DNA of 64,000 nucleotides, taken from positions 1 through 64,000 of the forward strand of contig JAFGQI010000049.1 of the NCBI GenBank assembly GCA_016935755.1, written 5' to 3'. The stretch is from Anaerolineales bacterium. GTDB lineage: Bacteria > Chloroflexota > Anaerolineae > Anaerolineales > UBA4823. Positions 58,666-64,000 of this stretch are shown here, in pieces (positions within the stretch are counted from its first letter, which is position 1; every line of letters begins with the position of its first letter). The position numbers and the translations under genes are program-made. The notes under the pieces are model-generated. The model was not told the DNA's origin. It worked only from the letters and a program-made list of their open reading frames with translations, and made no database searches.

Positions 58666-59457
58666 CTAGCGGACGCGTCGTTTCCATTCATCCCGCAGCT
58701 GAAGCTGGCGAGGGCTGACGCCAGAGTTCAGGGAGAGAAAATCAGCCAGCAGGCGGTTGAATTTGCTGGTTTCGTCCAGCATGGGGAAGTGTCCAGATTG
58801 ATCGAAGATGATTTGGTGAAGATGCTCGGGCAAATTGGCGATTTGCTCCTGCGATGACGAACCTTCGATAACCGGGTCATTCTGCCCATAGACCAGCAGG
58901 CAGGGAGTATTGAGCTCCTTGGAAAGCGTGGTGATATCGATTGCTGCCAGGCTTGACAATGATGACTGTATGGCGCGCTGATCGGCTTTGGGCGCTTCAG
59001 CGCGGGCCGATTCGCTGTCAGCCGTGCGGTCTAAAAGCCAATCTGCCAGCTCTCCGGGAAGAGCGTTATAGAGCCGGGGATTCAGGGTATGCTGCCCGTT
59101 GGGCAGGCTGATCGCCATAACACGATCAACAAATTTCTTGTAACGGTTGGCGTATAACATGGCTACAATGGCGCCCAGCCCATGACCGATCAGCGCGATT
59201 TTGCCGATGCCCATCTCTTGGAGGAAGAGATCCAACAGGTTGACTTGCTGGTCGAGAGTGTAATTCTCCGGTTTTTTGGCCGAATCTCCGAACCCCCACA
59301 TGTCAAGAGCGTAGGTGCGGAACGAGATCGAAGCGGCTTGCATGACCGGAATCCAGTATCGCCAGGACCCCACCCAGCCATGCAAGAAAATCAATGGTCG
59401 GCCGCGCCCCAGGACTTCGTAATGAACAATTTCGTCCTGCAGGATAACTACACTCAT
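58666..59457 (-). CDS. Alpha/beta hydrolase-fold protein lacking the nucleophile serine
   Basis: A 263-residue alpha/beta hydrolase. The oxyanion-hole motif is PLIFLHGWVGSWRYW, the acid is in LVYGQNDPVIEGSS, and the catalytic His is in DQSGHFPMLDE. The nucleophile elbow, normally GXSXG, reads IGHGLGAIVAM, so the Ser is Gly. Classical hydrolysis is therefore doubtful; it may bind a ligand or use another residue. It lies before the response regulator of the neighbouring operon with a 39-base gap. Confidence 0.85.
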   Translation of the reverse strand: MSVVILQDEIVHYEVLGRGRPLIFLHGWVGSWRYWIPVMQAASISFRTYALDMWGFGDSAKKPENYTLDQQVNLLDLFLQEMGIGKIALIGHGLGAIVAMLYANRYKKFVDRVMAISLPNGQHTLNPRLYNALPGELADWLLDRTADSESARAEAPKADQRAIQSSLSSLAAIDITTLSKELNTPCLLVYGQNDPVIEGSSSQEQIANLPEHLHQIIFDQSGHFPMLDETSKFNRLLADFLSLNSGVSPRQLQLRDEWKRRVR

Positions 59458-59496
59458 CTGCTAACTCTCGAGTTCAATCTTCTCCCAAACGGGTGG

Positions 59497-59865
59497 CTAC
59501 TTCCTGGCCAGAATGGTGCGGACACGTTCCGTCAACTGGTCAGGTGAAAATGGCTTCAGGATATATTCATCGGCGCCAGCCTCGATCCCAGTCCTGACTT
59601 CGCTTTCTTGTCCTTTAGCGGAAAGGAAAATCACTGGAATATCCTTCGTGCTATCATGTTTCTTTAGTTCTCGACAGGCCTCATAACCGGTCATCCGAGG
59701 CATACGGACATCTAACAGGATCAGATCTGGGATGACCTTCAATGCTGTTTGATAGGCCTCTTCACCATTTGCGGTGGGGATTACCTCGTGACCGGCAAAG
59801 CCGAGGGTAAAGGCAATTAAATCTCGTATATCTCTTTCGTCATCTGCGATCAATATTTTAGCCAT
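59497..59865 (-). CDS. Single-domain response regulator (CheY-like)
   Basis: A 122-residue receiver domain with no output domain. It has ILIADDERDIRDLIAFTLG (acidic pocket), phospho-acceptor Asp in LILLDVRMPRMTGYEA, Thr/Ser in VIFLSAKGQ and Lys in YILKPFSPDQL. It is presumably phosphorylated by the histidine kinase 22 bases upstream and acts by protein contacts. Confidence 0.92.
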   Translation of the reverse strand: MAKILIADDERDIRDLIAFTLGFAGHEVIPTANGEEAYQTALKVIPDLILLDVRMPRMTGYEACRELKKHDSTKDIPVIFLSAKGQESEVRTGIEAGADEYILKPFSPDQLTERVRTILARK

Positions 59866-59887
59866 TCTGTACTATTCCGTTTTCCTT

Positions 59888-62800
59888 TCATCCTTCCTCT
59901 GGTTTGTAAACAGGCAAGGTGAAAGAAAACTTGCTTCCTTCCCCTGGAACCCCCGTACTTTCCAACCAGATACGGCCCTTGTGCATTTCAATCAGGTTTG
60001 ATGTGATAGATAACCCCAGCCCGGTTCCTGAGACGCCCAGGACGAGGGTGTTTTCTCCGCGGAAGAAGCGTTCAAAAACCCGGGGAGCATCCTCTGGATG
60101 GATGCCAAAACCATTATCAATGACATCCACCTGAATCTCATCTTCCATCTGGCGCATCTGGATCTTGATTTTTCCGTTGGGGGTGTTATATTGGTAGGCA
60201 TTATCCATCAGATTATCCAGGATTTGCCGGACGCGTTCAGCATCGCCGTAGATACGCGGTAAATTGGGCTCAATGTCCTTCTCGATCTCGATAGGTTTAT
60301 CTTCTTCTCGCGAGCGGCGCAGAAGATCGCCGATAACCTGGTCGCAAATTTCCTCGAGACCTAATGGCTGCATACTAAGCACCACGCGGCCGGCCTCGAT
60401 TTGCGAAACATCCAACAGGTCGTTCACCAGAACCGATAGACGTTCTGTGTTATTTTTTACTACCTGCAGGAAGTGCGCTTGCTGCTCGGTCAATTTACCG
60501 GCTGCACCCATCAGCAAGATTTCAACGTAGCCTTTGATCGAGGTCATTGGCGTGCGCAGTTCGTGGCTCACGGTGGCTACAAATTCGGACTTCAGGCGAT
60601 CTACTTCAACCTGCTGGGTGACATCCTGGAATATGGATACCGTGCCCAGGAAGTCGTTGCGCAGGCTGACTGGCGCCAGGTGAACTGAAATAACTCTGCC
60701 GTCTTCGAGAGAAAATTGTTCAGAATACGTGTCGCCGGGCTGGTAAGTGCTCGGGTCGATCGACCAGGTATTAATCCTTTCCATCCAGCTCTGGGTTGCT
60801 CGTCCAAACAGCCCAATGAACTGTTCCATGGATTTCCCCAGTACCTGGGTGCGGGGTAGAACCAGGATCTTCTCGGCAGACTCATTAAACAACGTGATGC
60901 GGCGGTTGGTATCCGTGACCAGGACTCCGTCAGCGACGGCTTCCAGGATTGCCTTTGAGCGGCTTGTCTCAACTTGTTGGTTGCGCAGCATGGTGCCGAG
61001 GTCCTCGGCCTGATCGCGGATGAGGCGATATAGTTCAGCGTTGTTAACCGCCACGGCGACCTGATTCGCGGCAGCCTGCACCAGATCTAATTGATCGACT
61101 GAGAAATGCCCAATGCTGCTGTGGAAAAGCAGCAAACAGCCCAATGCTTCAGCGCCGCTCATCAGAGGCACACCTAATGCGCTGCGATGTGGATAGGAAA
61201 CCTGCTGGCTGCCGTTGACATATGTGATATGGATCCAGCGGTCATCCTGTAAGAGATCATCCACCATCACCGATTGGCGTTGGGCAATAATCCAGCCTGC
61301 TAAACCCTGATCGATGTCGAGGGTGGACGGGGCGTCTTCTTCGATCGGGGTTGGCACGTATCCCACCGACGCAAGGCGATGCAGTTTCTTCTCTCCAGGC
61401 CTGGCGATCAAAATAATGATCTGGTCAGCATCTACATATTCGCTCAACACTTGCAATGTGCGGTGCAGCACTTGATCGAGATCCAGGCTGGCTGAAAGTT
61501 CGGTGATAATCCGCAGCAAGGTCTCAGCGCGCTGCTGCTCGTGCACCAACTCGGCTGTTCGTTGCTGCACGCGCAGTTCGAGATCCTCAGTGAGACGGGC
61601 ATTCTGCAAGGAAATGGCGATCTGGTTGGCGATGGTGCGCGCCAGTCGCAGCTCATCTGCAGAATAATGATACTGCTGGTCATTATGGGCCAGTAAAAGC
61701 CCCTGGAAATTTTGTGTAGCAGTTGTTTCGCCTTCAGCCAGACCAGCGCTGACGATCGGAACAATGAGCAGTGATTGAGTCTTGTAGCGGGTTAAAAATT
61801 CTTGCAGAGGCTGTAGTTCGGGCTCCTGGTGGATATCGTCGGTGCTGAATACTCCCATGGTTTCACGCAAGCGGTCAAACAATGGGGTATGGGGTATCGG
61901 TAAACTGGGATCAAAGGCTGAGTCGGGCTCCAGATCGATGTTTGAGAATTCGGTTTGTAGGGTTACCTGGCCCAGAAGCGGTTCTGCTGAGCGGGTAAAG
62001 TCGGGAACTTCATATTCTTCCCCTTCTCCTTCAAACCCAAGCACCGAGACTGATGAGCAGGGCAAAATTTGTAAAAATTCCCGCACAGCAAAGTCCAGGA
62101 TCTGTTTAGCATCCAGGGAGCTGCTGAGTTCGCTGGATAGCCGGTTGAGGATAGAGAGTGTTTGGGAGCGCTGATCCAGTTCCATGGCGCGCTTGAGGCT
62201 GTCCTGGTAAAGCTGCGCATTTTCGAGACTCGCCGCGGCCTGGATGGCAAATGCAGTGGCTACCTGGATATCATCTTGGGTGTAGAAATTCGGCTCTGTC
62301 TTTTCCAGGGCAATCACACCGATGACTTTACCAGAGCTAATCAGTGGGACCCCCAGCCAGGATAAACGTTCATATCCTGATGCAGGAGCAGATGTCTCAT
62401 CCATCATTTCCATCAGCGATAAAGCGCTGAAGCGTGCATCCTGGGTGACATTTCCCACCGAGATGGGCTTTCCGGTGTTGATCATTTCATTCAGCAGCAC
62501 ACTATCCTGTACATCTACAGTCAGGCCAATGCGTTGTTCGCTGTCTTCAAAACCTACTGCGGCCTGCACAACCATGCGCTCTGGAGTGTTACCCCCTGGA
62601 CGAACCGCCTCGCCAGCCTGCCGGAGCCAAAGCGTGCCGGTATCATAGGAAAGGATTCCTTGCAGTTGGTTGAGGATGATCGCAATTAATTGGTCCGGCT
62701 GCAGGCTGGAGGTGATGGTGGTGGAGACATCGGTCAGGGATTGCAATTGGTTGGAGCGCTGCTCGGAAGACTGGTAGAGGCGAGCATTTTCCAGCGTCAG

Positions 62801-64000
62801 CGCGGTTTGCTGAGCCAGAGAAGCTACCAATGCCAGGTGATCTTCGGTGAAAGCCGCGGTAGTTTTTGAGCTATCCAGCACGAGCACGCCAAGCGGGATC
62901 CCCCGGCTTTCTTCAATCGTCGTAACGATGGTGTCAGATTTCCTGCCCGGAGCGCCGGCTTGATCTGCCAGGCCTGTCTCTCCCCGCGAGGCCAGAATGG
63001 GCACCGCCAGGCTGGAAACGGGCAAGCGGCCTCCGGTTGCATTGCGATAATACAGCAGATTTTCTGGGGATAGGTTGTAATGCCGTGCAAATTCGACCTC
63101 ATCCAGCCGAAAAGCCCGCCGCTGCTCAAATACCTGTCCAGGTATGCCTTCGCCCGGGCGATAAAGGATCTGCAGCAGACCTTCGTTCGATGGATACCCT
63201 TTGGCGACGCGAGGGATCAGTTGTCCCTGGCGAGCATCCCATAAGGCCACCATAGCCATTTCGGCTGATGGCGCGACTTTCAGAGCGCTTTCTACCAGTG
63301 TGTCCAAGATGCTGGTGGGGTCCAAACTGCCCAACTGCCGGCTGAAATCCAAGAGGAGATTAACCTCCCGCAGGCGGCGGGTGGTATCTTCCATCAAACG
63401 CAAATTTTGCAGAGCGATGGCTACCTGGCGCGCCAGCAGGCCGAACAGCTGTTCATCATCGTCAGTGAAAGGCGCCTGGCTGCTCTTGCTGATCGCCAGC
63501 ATGGCTGCCTGGGTTTCGTTTTCGCCTGGCTGCGAGGGAGATTTTGCCAGCGTTGAAGCGTTATGGATGGGCAGGCAGATAAAGCTGCGGGCTTCCAGGG
63601 CGCGCAGCAGGGGGGCGCTCTGCCATTCGAGATCTTCTTCGAGATTGGCAACCAGGGTGATTGCACCAGTTTGCAGACAATGGCGTAATGGGTTGCGCTG
63701 CCCTAACAAGGCCTTAGGGTTTACCTCAGCTGGGATAGCGCCTATGGAATGCAGCAGGTTCAGACCCCCGGCAGTGGGTTCGGCGAGCAGAACCAGGTCA
63801 AAGTCCATCCGCGCCAGAGTCTCTTGCGCCAAGAACAGCAGCACTTCTGCATGGCTTTCTTGTTGGTTGACTGCCTCGGCGATATCCAACCCGGCGTTAA
63901 TCCGGCGCGAGCGTTGGCTCAAATGGTGAATAGCCAGGGTCTGTTCAAGATCTTTATGCAATAGCGACGGCAGGTGGGTTTGCGCCTGGCGGGCCGATTC
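59888..64000 (-). CDS. Giant multi-GAF/PAS sensor histidine kinase (5' end outside window)
   Basis: The frame is open from the right edge, so the N-terminus is missing; at least 1370 residues are visible. It has about five GAF-type sensory domains in tandem (motif families such as DIQVATAFAIQAAASLENAQ and LARTIANQIAISLQNARL recur), then a PAS domain (AILEAVADGVLVTDTNRRIT), a dimerisation/phosphoacceptor region with His in FVATVSHELRTPMTSIKGY, and a HATPase domain (ILDNLMDNAYQYNTPN, VIDNGFGIHPEDAPRVFERF, GTGLGLSI). No membrane segment is visible, so it is probably cytoplasmic. The response regulator follows directly. Confidence 0.92.
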   Translation of the reverse strand, partial: ESARQAQTHLPSLLHKDLEQTLAIHHLSQRSRRINAGLDIAEAVNQQESHAEVLLFLAQETLARMDFDLVLLAEPTAGGLNLLHSIGAIPAEVNPKALLGQRNPLRHCLQTGAITLVANLEEDLEWQSAPLLRALEARSFICLPIHNASTLAKSPSQPGENETQAAMLAISKSSQAPFTDDDEQLFGLLARQVAIALQNLRLMEDTTRRLREVNLLLDFSRQLGSLDPTSILDTLVESALKVAPSAEMAMVALWDARQGQLIPRVAKGYPSNEGLLQILYRPGEGIPGQVFEQRRAFRLDEVEFARHYNLSPENLLYYRNATGGRLPVSSLAVPILASRGETGLADQAGAPGRKSDTIVTTIEESRGIPLGVLVLDSSKTTAAFTEDHLALVASLAQQTALTLENARLYQSSEQRSNQLQSLTDVSTTITSSLQPDQLIAIILNQLQGILSYDTGTLWLRQAGEAVRPGGNTPERMVVQAAVGFEDSEQRIGLTVDVQDSVLLNEMINTGKPISVGNVTQDARFSALSLMEMMDETSAPASGYERLSWLGVPLISSGKVIGVIALEKTEPNFYTQDDIQVATAFAIQAAASLENAQLYQDSLKRAMELDQRSQTLSILNRLSSELSSSLDAKQILDFAVREFLQILPCSSVSVLGFEGEGEEYEVPDFTRSAEPLLGQVTLQTEFSNIDLEPDSAFDPSLPIPHTPLFDRLRETMGVFSTDDIHQEPELQPLQEFLTRYKTQSLLIVPIVSAGLAEGETTATQNFQGLLLAHNDQQYHYSADELRLARTIANQIAISLQNARLTEDLELRVQQRTAELVHEQQRAETLLRIITELSASLDLDQVLHRTLQVLSEYVDADQIIILIARPGEKKLHRLASVGYVPTPIEEDAPSTLDIDQGLAGWIIAQRQSVMVDDLLQDDRWIHITYVNGSQQVSYPHRSALGVPLMSGAEALGCLLLFHSSIGHFSVDQLDLVQAAANQVAVAVNNAELYRLIRDQAEDLGTMLRNQQVETSRSKAILEAVADGVLVTDTNRRITLFNESAEKILVLPRTQVLGKSMEQFIGLFGRATQSWMERINTWSIDPSTYQPGDTYSEQFSLEDGRVISVHLAPVSLRNDFLGTVSIFQDVTQQVEVDRLKSEFVATVSHELRTPMTSIKGYVEILLMGAAGKLTEQQAHFLQVVKNNTERLSVLVNDLLDVSQIEAGRVVLSMQPLGLEEICDQVIGDLLRRSREEDKPIEIEKDIEPNLPRIYGDAERVRQILDNLMDNAYQYNTPNGKIKIQMRQMEDEIQVDVIDNGFGIHPEDAPRVFERFFRGENTLVLGVSGTGLGLSITSNLIEMHKGRIWLESTGVPGEGSKFSFTLPVYKPEEG

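Overview
The window looks like a chromosomal segment of a free-living bacterium of the phylum Chloroflexota, most likely an Anaerolineae-type lineage. This is inferred from gene content and composition, not from a marker gene. The DNA is fairly GC-rich. It carries a fused alpha/beta 2-oxoacid dehydrogenase E1, an atypical Tad (Flp) pilus locus, menaquinone biosynthesis (menA), LCP, L,D-transpeptidase and DUF3048 envelope proteins, and very large multi-GAF sensor kinases. No phage, insertion sequence, plasmid or CRISPR array was found.

Layout. 1-3.9 kb: surface polysaccharide genes (FkbM methyltransferase fragment, two GT4 glycosyltransferases, a membrane protein). 3.9-5.6 kb: a CpaE/TadZ-like Tad pilus protein on the minus strand. 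5.7-10.8 kb: a complete minus-strand 2-oxoacid dehydrogenase operon (fused E1, E2, lipoamide dehydrogenase). 11-16.3 kb: a secreted protein, a zinc-ribbon methyltransferase, a membrane iron-sulfur oxidoreductase resembling ETF:menaquinone oxidoreductases, and an L,D-transpeptidase. 16.4-19.9 kb: menA and an NMT1-type ABC importer. 20.1-22.8 kb: a compact operon of a roadblock protein, a V4R-like sensor, a response regulator with a degenerate GGDEF domain and a polyprenol-phosphate mannosyltransferase. 22.8-27.5 kb: rsmA, an LCP protein, an initiating sugar transferase and a flippase.

27.6-35.5 kb: an ECF sigma factor and its DUF5667 partner, followed by four exported or pilus proteins, including a TadE pseudopilin extended by four Ig-like repeats. 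The motif TGTAAC-N16/17-GT[T/C] precedes the sigma gene once and the pilin operon twice, which suggests autoregulation and control of the pilin operon by this sigma factor. 35.5-41.6 kb: the SRP RNA gene, a Tat-exported molybdopterin oxidoreductase, two toxin-antitoxin modules (one with a decayed toxin) beside a tRNA-Ser(GGA), an acetyltransferase and a GH1 glycosidase. 41.8-47.2 kb: thiolase, folK, folP and aconitase. 47.2-53.9 kb: surE and membrane or lipoprotein genes of unknown function (two DUF3048 paralogues, DUF2085, DUF4126, DUF4190). 53.9-58.6 kb: a TPP-riboswitch-controlled thiamine salvage operon (thiamine pyrophosphokinase and the ThiBPQ importer). 58.7-64 kb: an alpha/beta hydrolase lacking its nucleophile serine, a response regulator and a giant multi-GAF histidine kinase running off the right edge.

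Working together: the thiamine operon feeds TPP to the E1 enzyme of the 2-oxoacid dehydrogenase. Thiolase, the putative ETF:quinone oxidoreductase and menA point to fatty or organic acid oxidation linked to menaquinone. The glycosyltransferases, flippase, LCP and transpeptidase build the envelope, and the Tad-like proteins decorate it.
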